Of a stretch of DNA of 64,000 nucleotides, positions 54,492 through 62,753 are shown piece after piece. The translations under genes were made by a program, and so were the position numbers. Position 1 is the stretch's first letter. The number at the start of each line of letters is the position of its first letter. Location of the stretch: positions 62,001-126,000 of the forward strand of contig NZ_JAAVTX010000001.1 in the NCBI RefSeq assembly GCF_012163145.1. Reading direction: 5' to 3'. This DNA comes from Falsiroseomonas frigidaquae (GTDB lineage Bacteria > Pseudomonadota > Alphaproteobacteria > Acetobacterales > Acetobacteraceae). The notes below the pieces were generated by a model. That model had not been told where the DNA came from. It did not search any database and was given only the letters and a program-made list of their open reading frames with translations.

Positions 54492-55787
54492 TCACGGCAA
54501 CCCCTCGTCGCGCCGAACGGCGCCGGGCAGCGGCATGGACCAGTCGCGGTCGCGCTCAGGCAGGCTGGCGGGCTGGTCGGGGCGAGGCGCCGTCCGGTCG
54601 GACGGACGCTTCACCAGGTCGCGGAAAAGCTGTTCCACCGCGACGAAGTGGTTCTCCCAGCTCGGCGGCTTCCAGCCTGCCATGCGGCCCATCTGGGCGC
54701 GGCGGCTGCCGCTGTCCGGGCGGGCGTAGTCCAGCACGGCACTGCGCCAGGACATGCCATCCAGCGGATCCAGGTAGTCCGGCACCTGGCGGCCCACCTC
54801 GCGCAGCGCCGGCAGGTCGGATGCCAGGGCCGGCACGCCGAGCGCCAGGCTTTCCGCCAGCGGCAGGCCGAAGCCCTCGGCGAAGGAGGGGAACAGCAGG
54901 GCGCGCGCGCCGCGCAGCAGGGACGCCACTTCCCGGTCGGGCAGCGAGCCGGATTCCCGCACCAGGCCATCCAGCGCGGAACACCGCTCCAGCATGTCCA
55001 GCACGTTCTCATTCTCCCAGCCGCGGCGGCCGACCACCACCAGGCGCGGCGCGGCGCCGCCCATGGTGCTGGCGAACTGGCGCCAGAGGTTCAGCAGCAG
55101 CAGGTGGTTCTTGCGCGGCTCGATGGTGCCCAGCGCCACGAAATAGGGCCGAAGCGCCACCGGCGGCGCCTCCACCGCCGGCGGCGTCACGCCGAGCGGC
55201 GCGACGGCGACCAGCGGGCGGTCCGGCCGCGCCGCCAGCCAGGGCGAGAGCTCGGCTGCCGTCGCCGCGGAATTGACGATGATGGCATCCGCCAGCGCCG
55301 CCGTCGTGATGATGCGGCGCTTGTGCTTCTCGGCCTGTCCGGCGCGGGCGAATTCCGGGTGGTGCAGCGGGATCAGGTCGTGGATCAGCGGCACGAAATG
55401 GCAGCCGTTGCGCCGCATGCTGGAAATCCGCGCGGGCCGTTCCAGGGCCCGGTGCGAGACCAGCAGGAAGCATTTGTCACCGGGGCGGCGCAGCGCCTCG
55501 TTCAGCGCGGGCCGGCCGAAGGGCAGCGCCAGCCGGGCGCGGCGCGCGGTGCCGGCAGCCAGCCGCGTGCCGCTTTCCCAGGATTCCTCCAGCGCCACCA
55601 CCAGCTCCCGCACCAGGGAGGTGGGCAGCGCCGCGAATCCGAGCAGCGGAACCTCCGCCACGAAGGTGCAATGGGCGGGGTCGTTCGTCGCCCAGTGGCG
55701 GGCATAGGCAAGCTCGACCCGGTCGATCCCCGACGGCGCCGAGCGGTGGGCAACCATGAGGAGACGGGAGATGTCGAGAAAGACATG
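54492..55787 (-). CDS. Glycosyltransferase family 4, first gene of the PKS operon
   Basis: A 431-residue GT-B glycosyltransferase: SGIDRVELAYARHWA, VPLIHDLIPLHHPEFA, AIIVNSAATAAEL, ALGTIEPRKNHLLLLNLW and PSFAEGFGLPLAESLALG with the E-x7-E site. It starts with GTG 55787, with GAGGAG eleven bases upstream. It lies 39 bases before the PKS gene and likely shares its transcript. A possible role is the first sugar added to the PKS-derived lipid or a step of the capsule repeat unit; the donor is unknown. Confidence 0.87.
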   Translation of the reverse strand, partial: HVFLDISRLLMVAHRSAPSGIDRVELAYARHWATNDPAHCTFVAEVPLLGFAALPTSLVRELVVALEESWESGTRLAAGTARRARLALPFGRPALNEALRRPGDKCFLLVSHRALERPARISSMRRNGCHFVPLIHDLIPLHHPEFARAGQAEKHKRRIITTAALADAIIVNSAATAAELSPWLAARPDRPLVAVAPLGVTPPAVEAPPVALRPYFVALGTIEPRKNHLLLLNLWRQFASTMGGAAPRLVVVGRRGWENENVLDMLERCSALDGLVRESGSLPDREVASLLRGARALLFPSFAEGFGLPLAESLALGVPALASDLPALREVGRQVPDYLDPLDGMSWRSAVLDYARPDSGSRRAQMGRMAGWKPPSWENHFVAVEQLFRDLVKRPSDRTAPRPDQPASLPERDRDWSMPLPGAVRRDEGLP

Positions 55788-55885
55788 CACGCCTAGCAAT
55801 CTCCTCGGAGCATGGGGACCCGCCGAAGCTGCGGGACCACCCAGGGGGGGTGCAGCACCGACCAAACCTCATGGTGCACCGCAAT

Positions 55886-55909
55886 ATGTCGCGGAGATGG
55901 CCGCGACAT
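55886..55909. promoter_or_regulatory. Perfect 9-bp inverted repeat at the start of the PKS operon transcript
   Basis: ATGTCGCGG, six bases, CCGCGACAT. It begins about 7 bases downstream of the candidate -10 element on the minus strand and about 100 bases before the first GTG. At this position it could be a repressor operator or a hairpin in the 5' leader of the glycosyltransferase–PKS operon. Confidence 0.5.
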
Positions 55910-55916
55910 GTCTCAC

Positions 55917-55946
55917 AATACTGTGTTGATTAACGCTCAACGTCAA
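55917..55946 (-). promoter_or_regulatory. Candidate promoter of the glycosyltransferase–PKS operon
   Basis: On the minus strand TTGACG (55941-55946), an 18-base spacer and AGTATT (55917-55922). The -35 is good, the -10 only fair. It lies in the most AT-rich stretch of the window (about 55870-56010), between two same-direction genes and ahead of a 12-kb operon. Confidence 0.45.
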
Positions 55947-56004
55947 TCTCTTTTTTGCAACGCAACCCCTGGATTCGCGGGCCGCGTGTATCGGCCCGCC
56001 AAGT

Positions 56005-57024
56005 TTACCCTTTATCCGGGAGAATGACGTTGGTGGACAACCCGAGCAGCAGGACGTCCCGCATGGTTTCGGCGCTCTTGCGCCGAATGTCCAGCCAGGC
56101 TTCCGGGGTGTGGAAGGCGCTGTGCGGCGTGATGACCACGCGGCCCTGCAGCCAGGGCTCCCTTGCCCGGTAGGCGGCAAGCAGGCTCGGCACCGGGTCC
56201 ACCGGCGGTTCGACCGGAATCACGTCGAGCCCGGCGCCGGCGATTTGACCGGAGCGCAAACCGGCTTCCAGCGCATCGATATCGAGGCTTGTACCGCGCG
56301 CGGTGTTCACCACAACGGCGCCTTCCGGCAGCCAGGCCAGTTCCCGCGCGCCGATCATCCCGCGCGTCTCCCGCGTATCCGGCGCATGGATCGACAACAC
56401 GTCGGCGTCGCGCATCAGGTCTTCCAGCGTCCGGCAGCGGGTGATGCCGAGCGCCCGGTCCACGCCATTCGGAAGGTGCGGGTCGTAGAAGCGGACCTTG
56501 AAGCCGAAGGCCTTGGCCCGCAGCGCCACGGCCATGCCGATGCGGCCGAGGCCGACGATGCCGAAGCCCTGCACCTCCGCCCGGCGGATCAGCGGGCTGT
56601 CCACGTAGCGCCACGGCGCGGGCGGATCGCTGCGCTGCATCTCATGATGCAGGAACAGGCCGCGCCGCAGGCCCAGCGCCAGCGAGATGGCGTGGTCCGC
56701 CACTTCCTGCGTGCCGTAATCCGGCACGTTGCAGACGGTGATGCCGCGCGCGGCGCAGGCGGCACGGTCCAGCCTGTCGTAGCCCACGCCCATCCGCACC
56801 ACGACGCGCAGCTTGGGAAAACGCGCCAGGTCCTTGGGCGTCAGCCAGTGGCGGAAGATCTGCAGGCCATCGACCCTGGCGCAGACGGCATCCGGCAGGG
56901 CATCCAGCGTGCCGGTATGCGGCGCGCCACCATGCAGGAACTCGACCCCGGGGCCGAAGACCTCCTGCTCCAAATTCGTGTCCGGATACATGCCCTCGGG
57001 TTCGAGGACGGTCAGTTGCGCCAC
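56005..57024 (-). CDS. D-isomer-specific 2-hydroxyacid dehydrogenase (C-terminal-binding-protein type)
   Basis: A 339-residue NAD-dependent dehydrogenase. Rossmann loop GIVGLGRIGMAVA; catalytic Arg in NTARGTSLD, Glu in VIPVEPP and His in TPHSAF; substrate loop VVRMGVGYDRLD. The CtBP-like group includes phosphoglycerate and glyoxylate dehydrogenase relatives; the substrate cannot be set. There is no ACT domain, so it is not a classical SerA. It lies upstream of the PKS operon on the same strand, separated by 217 bases with a separate promoter candidate, so a link to that operon is not required. Confidence 0.87.
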   Translation of the reverse strand: MAQLTVLEPEGMYPDTNLEQEVFGPGVEFLHGGAPHTGTLDALPDAVCARVDGLQIFRHWLTPKDLARFPKLRVVVRMGVGYDRLDRAACAARGITVCNVPDYGTQEVADHAISLALGLRRGLFLHHEMQRSDPPAPWRYVDSPLIRRAEVQGFGIVGLGRIGMAVALRAKAFGFKVRFYDPHLPNGVDRALGITRCRTLEDLMRDADVLSIHAPDTRETRGMIGARELAWLPEGAVVVNTARGTSLDIDALEAGLRSGQIAGAGLDVIPVEPPVDPVPSLLAAYRAREPWLQGRVVITPHSAFHTPEAWLDIRRKSAETMRDVLLLGLSTNVILPDKG

Positions 57025-57133
57025 GCTTGCTACTCCCTCCCGGCCGCGCCGGTACCGGCACGGTCTCAGGCGGGCATCCTCGCCGCTGGCGCGGCGGGCC
57101 GCAACCGGACCGCCGGCTTAATCAGAGATAAGC

Positions 57134-57157
57134 GGCCCGGGCGTTGCCGCCCGGGCC
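57134..57157 (-). terminator. Hairpin terminator of rne
   Basis: GGCCCGGGCG and CGCCCGGGCC form a perfect 10-bp stem with a 4-base loop, seven bases after the rne stop. The following GCTTATCTCTGATT is only moderately T-rich. Confidence 0.65.
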
Positions 57158-57164
57158 CTCGGGG

Positions 57165-60100
57165 TCAGGCGCGCCACCAGCCCCGCTTGCGCGGCAGTTC
57201 CGGCACTGCGCCCTCACCCAGCACGATCGGCGCCACCGGCGGCGCGGCGACCGGCTCGGCGGGGGCCTCTGTGGCGGCGGGCGCCGGTTCGGGCGCCGGC
57301 TCGGGCGCCGGTTCACGCGCCGGGACCGGTGTCGGAACGGCGGCAGCCGGCGGCTCGGCCAGGGCCGAATCGGGCGGTGCCACCGGCTCGACCATGGCGG
57401 GCGCCGCCGCGATGGCGACCGGCGCCGGCAACTCGGCGGGCGGCTGCTCAGCCGGTGGCGTCTCGGCCACCGGAGCCTGAACCACCGGCTCCTGCACCAC
57501 CGGCTCCTGAACAACCGGCACTTCCGCAACCGGCTGTACGGCCGGCTGGGCGTGGCGGCGGGACTTCACGGCGCGCTCGGCGGCCTCCTCGGCTGCCTCC
57601 ATCGCCATGAAGATGTCGTCCATATGCCCGGCGAAGGGGTCGGCCGGGGTCGGCGCGCGGCGGGCCGGCGGCGGGGATTGCGGCGGCGTCGGGCTCGGCA
57701 GGGCGGCAACCGGCTCGGCCGGCTGTTCGCCTTCCTCACGCCGGCGACGACCGCCGCGGCGGCCACGGCGACGCCGACGGGCGGCCTCATCCTCCTCGGA
57801 TTCATCCGTGGTCTCGGCGAGGGATTCCTCGCCGGCCGCGGCGGGAACACGGGGGCCGGTCGCGGCAGGAACACTGGTGCCCTCGGCAGCAACGGCAGGG
57901 TCGGCCAGGCCGGGCTGCGGCACGGGCGATGCCTCGGCCGTCTCCTCGCCGTCCTCGGCCTCATCCTCCTCGGTTCCGCCGGACTCACCCGCCTGGCCCT
58001 CGACGCCCTCGACCCCGTCGCGACGGCCGCCACGGCGACGACGGCGGCGACGGCGACGACCGGCCTCGCCCTCGGCGCCTTCAGCCGGCTTCTCGCCCGG
58101 GCGCTCGCCCGACTTCTCGGCCGGCGCCTCGGCCCGCTGGCGCGGCTCGGATTCGGCTCGCGGCGGCGGCTCGGCCTCGATCTCCTCGATGTCGGGCTCC
58201 TCCTCGACCGGCTCCGGCTCCGGCGCGAAATCCATCCGCAGGGCGGAGGGACGCTCCGGCATCGCATCCGGGTTGGCGGCGCGGGTCTTCTCGATCCGCA
58301 GGGCGGGCGGGATCAGCGTGTCGTCGGGCTGCACCAGCACGCGCATGCCGAAGCGCTGCTCGATCTGGCCAAGCCGCTCGCGCTTCTGGTTCAGCAGCCA
58401 CAGCATCACCGGCATGGCACAGTGGACGATGATCTCGGCGGCGCGGCGGCGGGCGCCCTCCTCCTCGATCTGGCGCAGCACCTGCAGGCCGCTGGATTCC
58501 ACGCTGCGGACCAGGCCGCGGCCCTGGCAATGCGGGCAGGCGACATAGGCGTGTTCCACCACGGAAGGCCGCAGCCGCTGGCGGGACATCTCCAGCAGGC
58601 CGAAATGGCTGATCCGGCCGACCTGGATGCGGGCCCGGTCCTGCTTCAGGGCTTCCTTCAGGCGACGCTCGACCTGCGCATCGTTGCGCGCCGATTCCAT
58701 GTCGATGAAGTCGATGACGATCAGGCCGGCCAGATCGCGCAGGCGAAGCTGGCGCGCCACCTCATCCGCCGCTTCCAGGTTGGTGCGCAGCGCCGTGTCC
58801 TCGATGTGCCGGTCGCGGGTGGCGCGGCCGGAGTTCACGTCGATGGAAACCAGCGCTTCCGTCTGGTTGATGACGATGTAGCCGCCCGACTTCAGCTGCA
58901 CATTCGGGCTGTGCATGGCATCGAGCTGGGCATCGACGCCGTAGCGGGCAAACAGCGGCACGCCGTCGCGCACCGGCTTCACCTTGTTCACGTGCGCGGG
59001 CATCAGCATGCGCATGAATTCGCGCGCATCCTGATAGGCTTCCTCGCCCTCCACATACACTTCCTCGACGTCCTTGCCGTAGACGTCGCGGATCGAGCGC
59101 TTGATGAGGTCGGCTTCCTCATAGATCAGCGCCGGGGCGGTGGAGGCGAAGGTGCGCTCGCGGATGTTGTCCCACAGGCGCAGCAGGTACTCGCAGTCCC
59201 GCTTGATCTCGGGCTTCGGGCGCTGGGCGCCGGCGGTGCGGACGATCAGGGACATGCCCTGCGGCAGCTGCTGCTCGTCGATGATCTCGCGCAGGCGCTT
59301 GCGGTCGCCGGCCGAGGTGATCTTGCGGGAGACGCCGCCGCCGCGCGGCGAGTTCGGCATCAGGACCGAGAAGCGGCCGGCCAGCGAGATATAGGTGGTC
59401 AGCGCGGCACCCTTACCGCCGCGCTCCTCCTTCACCACCTGGATCAGCATGATCTGGCGGCGCTTGATGACCTCCTGGATCTTGTAGTGGCGCAGGAAGC
59501 GCGGCGGGATGCGGCGCTCGCGCGCGTCGTCCTCGGTGGTGCCGCCGAGCGATTCGGGCGGCGGCGCCTCGGAATTGCCGACGCTCTCGACCTCGTCGTC
59601 CTGGCGCGCACGATCGCCGCCCCGGTCACCACCCCGGTCGCCGCCCCGGTCACCACCCCTGTCGCGGTCACGGCCGCGATCCCGGTCGCGGCCCCGGCCG
59701 CGGCCGCCACGGTCCTGGCGCCCGCGGGCCTGGCGCGGCTCGCCGCCCGGCTCCCCGGCCACCGAATCCGCAGTGTAAGTGTCGCCGTTCTCCGAGTCGC
59801 CGGTCTCGGAGTCGCCGGTCTCGGAGTCGCCATTCTCCGGATCACCGGTTTCCGAATCGCCGCCGCGCCCGTCCTCGCGGCCGTCATCATCGGCGCCGCT
59901 ATCCTCGGACGCCTCCATGTCGCCGGCGGCCTCGGCGTTCTCGCGCCGCTCCGCGGCCAGGGCCGCGTCTTCCGCGGCGGCTTCGGCCTCGGCCTGCGTC
60001 GTGGCCTCGGGCGGTTCGTCGGCGGTGATGCGGTCCACCTGCATCGCCATCGGCATGGCGCGCCCCGGGTCGCGATCACCCTCCGCATCGAACCCGGCAT

Positions 60101-60632
60101 CGCCGGAGCCGGCCTGGTCGGACCCGGCGTCGTCGGATCGGGTGTCATCGGATCGGGCGTCGTCGGATCGGGCATCTGCCGATCGGACCTGCTCGCCCGC
60201 CGCGTCTTCGGACCCGGCCTCTGCCGCATCCTCTGCCACGACCTCGGCCTCGCCCTCGATGGCGGCCTGCAACGCGCCGGTCAGGGCCTCGTCGCCGTCG
60301 CGGGCCGCTTCCTCGGCGTCCTCGCGTTCCTGTTCCTCGCGCGCCTCGGCCTGCTGCATCTCGATCAGGCGCTGCCGGTCGGCGACGGGCAGTTGGTAGT
60401 AGTCCGGGTGGATCTCGCTGAAGGCGAGGAAGCCATGCCGGTTGCCGCCATACTCGACGAAGGCGGCCTGCAGGCTGGGTTCGACCCGCACGACGCGGGC
60501 CAGGTAGATGTTGCCCTTCAGGGGCATCTTGTTCGCCGACTCGATATCGAAGGCTTCGAGCCGGTTGCCATCCAGCACCACCACCCGGGTTTCCTCGGGG
60601 TGGGATGCGTCGATCAGCATGCGCTTGGTCAT
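57165..60632 (-). CDS. rne: Ribonuclease E/G
   Basis: A 1155-residue endoribonuclease for mRNA decay and rRNA processing. The S1 domain (from MTKRMLIDAS, GNIYLARVVRVEPSLQAAFVEYG) is split by about 280 low-complexity residues (about 95-375), with acidic SDDAR-type, ETGDS-type and GGDR repeats, and resumes at RHYKIQEVIKRRQIM. The catalytic DNase I-like part has VSIDVNSGR (Asp about 598) and VIDFIDM (about 639-645). Zn-link CPHCQGRG (about 699-706). The C-terminal 450 residues are Arg-, Pro- and Ala-rich degradosome scaffold ending in RKRGWWRA. The start is ATG 60632, with GGAG ten bases before it. Confidence 0.95.
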   Translation of the reverse strand: MTKRMLIDASHPEETRVVVLDGNRLEAFDIESANKMPLKGNIYLARVVRVEPSLQAAFVEYGGNRHGFLAFSEIHPDYYQLPVADRQRLIEMQQAEAREEQEREDAEEAARDGDEALTGALQAAIEGEAEVVAEDAAEAGSEDAAGEQVRSADARSDDARSDDTRSDDAGSDQAGSGDAGFDAEGDRDPGRAMPMAMQVDRITADEPPEATTQAEAEAAAEDAALAAERRENAEAAGDMEASEDSGADDDGREDGRGGDSETGDPENGDSETGDSETGDSENGDTYTADSVAGEPGGEPRQARGRQDRGGRGRGRDRDRGRDRDRGGDRGGDRGGDRGGDRARQDDEVESVGNSEAPPPESLGGTTEDDARERRIPPRFLRHYKIQEVIKRRQIMLIQVVKEERGGKGAALTTYISLAGRFSVLMPNSPRGGGVSRKITSAGDRKRLREIIDEQQLPQGMSLIVRTAGAQRPKPEIKRDCEYLLRLWDNIRERTFASTAPALIYEEADLIKRSIRDVYGKDVEEVYVEGEEAYQDAREFMRMLMPAHVNKVKPVRDGVPLFARYGVDAQLDAMHSPNVQLKSGGYIVINQTEALVSIDVNSGRATRDRHIEDTALRTNLEAADEVARQLRLRDLAGLIVIDFIDMESARNDAQVERRLKEALKQDRARIQVGRISHFGLLEMSRQRLRPSVVEHAYVACPHCQGRGLVRSVESSGLQVLRQIEEEGARRRAAEIIVHCAMPVMLWLLNQKRERLGQIEQRFGMRVLVQPDDTLIPPALRIEKTRAANPDAMPERPSALRMDFAPEPEPVEEEPDIEEIEAEPPPRAESEPRQRAEAPAEKSGERPGEKPAEGAEGEAGRRRRRRRRRGGRRDGVEGVEGQAGESGGTEEDEAEDGEETAEASPVPQPGLADPAVAAEGTSVPAATGPRVPAAAGEESLAETTDESEEDEAARRRRRGRRGGRRRREEGEQPAEPVAALPSPTPPQSPPPARRAPTPADPFAGHMDDIFMAMEAAEEAAERAVKSRRHAQPAVQPVAEVPVVQEPVVQEPVVQAPVAETPPAEQPPAELPAPVAIAAAPAMVEPVAPPDSALAEPPAAAVPTPVPAREPAPEPAPEPAPAATEAPAEPVAAPPVAPIVLGEGAVPELPRKRGWWRA

Positions 60633-61472
60633 GGGGGTGGAAACTCCGCACCGCGCTGGCCAGGGGTTGGACCCGTGGGCCGGCAGCGGCGGTCGGGGGT
60701 GACGGGGCCCGAGACAGAACGGATCGGCGGCAGGAAATCGTCCATGCGGCGGCGAACCGGTCCTTGTCGCGGCGGGCCCGCCCCGGGGATGGCCCCTGGG
60801 ACAGACCCTGTTGGGTTCAGTGGGGCCGATGCGCCGGGGAAATCCTCCCTGGCAGACCGGTCCCGGCGGGCGCGCCTCGCGCTGCCCCGGAAACCCTTCA
60901 ATCGGCATGCCCCATGAACAGGGGCGCCGGTCGCAGGCGCAATCGGGCGGGCGGCTGGCCTGTGGGGCGCCCTGTCTCCAACCTCGTTTCTGCACGAATC
61001 GGTCGCAGGGTGTCCGCGCAGGCTCCGCGCCGGCCGGGCCGGCGTCGCGACACCTGGCGAAACACGACGCTGGGCAATGCCCATCACCATGCCAGGCAGT
61101 CCGGCCATTGACCCGAAACCCTGTCCACCGCGACAACGCGGGCGGATGCGGGGCCGGGCAGCCGCGCGACACGCAAACCAAGCCGGCGGCGGTTGCCACC
61201 GGGGCAGGTCACCATAGGCGGCCCGCCCAGCCTCCACAAGGCGCCGCCGACCATGGACCCGAAAAGGCCCCTGGCGCAGGCCGCGGCGGGCGCCAAACTC
61301 ACGCAGCCTCTCAACCAAAGCTGGCAAGCCACGGGCAGGATGTGGCAATCTGCCCGCATGGCCGGCACCGGGGGGTGGTCCGGCCTGCCGCGCCGGGGGG
61401 CCGTGCGCGGCCTGCCCATGCGGATTGGCCGGCGGTTGCCGCCGATCCGCCGGAATCAAGGGGGTGCCACCC
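60633..61472. other. 840-base intergenic region between divergent rne and amidase genes
   Basis: No frame here resembles a protein; the open frames are antisense or GC artefacts. The region should hold both promoters and the 5' leader of rne. It contains several GC-rich palindromes, for example GGCGGGCCCGCC near 60768 and CGCCGGCCGGGCCGGCG at 61028-61044. E. coli rne has a long structured leader used for autoregulation; a similar role here is inference only. Confidence 0.5.
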
Positions 61473-62612
61473 ATGCTCGGTCGCCGAGCCCTGGCGAGCC
61501 TCATGCTCGGCCTGGCGGCGCTGCCTGCGCCAACCGAAGTCCTTGCCGCTGTCACCGGCGCATCGCTGGAGGCGATAGGCCCCGGCGCACGCCTGACCAT
61601 CACCCTGCCCGCCGGGGCGCGCTGGAAGCTGCTGGCCGCGCGCCGGCCGAACCGCCTGCTGCTGGAAGTGCCCGGCCAGGCCTGGCGTGCCGCCACCAGG
61701 CTGCGCGGCGCCGGGCCGGTGCGCGCCGCCCGCATCGAGCGCGGCCGGCTGCGGCTCGACCTGTCCGGCCCGGTGGCGCTGCGCCGCGCCGCTTCCAGTG
61801 GCAACCAGCTGGTGATCGAGGTGGTGCCCGGCGCCGCCGCGCCCTTCGCGCGGCTGGCCGGCGGCGGCAGCGTGATGGCCGAGGGCGGCGGCCCCGCCTC
61901 CGCCGCCCGCCGCACGGCGGACCTGCCGCTGGTGGTGCTCGACCCCGGCCATGGCGGGCGCGACCCGGGCGCCATCGGCACCCGCGGCACGCAGGAAAAG
62001 CGCGTGGTGCTGGCCGCGGCGATCCAGCTCAAGCGCGTGCTGGAGGCCGGCGGCCGCTGCCGCGTGGCGCTGACCCGTAGCAATGACCGTTTCGTGGCCC
62101 TCGGCGCCCGGGTGGATTTCGCCCGCCGCCGCCAGGCCGCGCTGTTCGTCTCCCTGCATGCGGACAGCGCGCCGGGCGCGCGCGGCGCCAGCGTCTATAC
62201 CCTTGGCGACAGCTCCGACTCGCTGGCCGGGGCGCTGGCGCGGCGGGAGAACCAGGCGGATCGCGCCGGCGGGCTGCGCCTGCCCTCCGTGCCGCCGGAG
62301 GTGCAGGCCATCCTTGCCTCCCTGATCCAGGCGGAAACCCGGATCGGCAGCGCCCGCATGGCGCAGCAGGTGGTGGCGGAACTGGGGGAGGACGTGCCGC
62401 TGCTGCCCAACACGCACCGCCAGGCCGGCTTCGTGGTGCTGAAGGCGCCGGACGTGCCGGCGGTGCTGGTCGAGATGGGCTTCCTTTCCGACCCGCAGGA
62501 CGAGGCCGCGCTGCGCCGGGCGGATCATCGCGCCAAGCTGGCCCGCGCCATGGGCCGTGCCATCCATGGCTGGCTGGCGCAGTCGCGCGACATGGCGGCC
62601 GTCTTCGGCTGA
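61473..62612 (+). CDS. amiC: N-acetylmuramoyl-L-alanine amidase with AMIN domain
   Basis: A 379-residue periplasmic amidase that cuts the MurNAc–L-Ala bond during cell separation. Signal peptide MLGRRALASLMLGLAALPAPTEVLA; AMIN domain about residues 30-125 (peptidoglycan or septum targeting); amidase_3 domain from about 150 with zinc ligands in LDPGHGGRDPG, TQEKRVVL and SLHADS, and catalytic Glu in VEMGFLSDPQDE. ATG 61473 was chosen because it begins the signal peptide; AAGGGGG is upstream. The rne–amiC–mrcA order is common in alphaproteobacteria. Confidence 0.92.
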   Translation: MLGRRALASLMLGLAALPAPTEVLAAVTGASLEAIGPGARLTITLPAGARWKLLAARRPNRLLLEVPGQAWRAATRLRGAGPVRAARIERGRLRLDLSGPVALRRAASSGNQLVIEVVPGAAAPFARLAGGGSVMAEGGGPASAARRTADLPLVVLDPGHGGRDPGAIGTRGTQEKRVVLAAAIQLKRVLEAGGRCRVALTRSNDRFVALGARVDFARRRQAALFVSLHADSAPGARGASVYTLGDSSDSLAGALARRENQADRAGGLRLPSVPPEVQAILASLIQAETRIGSARMAQQVVAELGEDVPLLPNTHRQAGFVVLKAPDVPAVLVEMGFLSDPQDEAALRRADHRAKLARAMGRAIHGWLAQSRDMAAVFG

Positions 62613-62753
62613 GCCATGTCTGTTTGAACCGGCGGCGCTGCCCTCGAAAGCCGGGCGCGCCGACCCCAGTTCCGGCACACGTCTCCGCGGGTGCAGGGCA
62701 GAGTCATGCGGCTGGCATGTGCCGCGCACCGCCGGACAGTGTATGGGGAGCCC

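Noticed and set aside
59490-60200. Short tandem DNA repeats suggesting a CRISPR or VNTR array
   Set aside because: The repeats are in-frame codons of the low-complexity RNase E insert; there are no unique spacers of constant length.
57144-60917. Open frame of 1257 codons on the plus strand opposite rne
   Set aside because: Composition is an antisense artefact of the RNase E gene; no ribosome site or family motif, and it runs through the rne start into the intergenic region.
60633-61472. Possible small genes in the rne–amiC gap
   Set aside because: All open frames there lack ribosome sites and any protein-like composition, and change phase freely; nothing supports coding.
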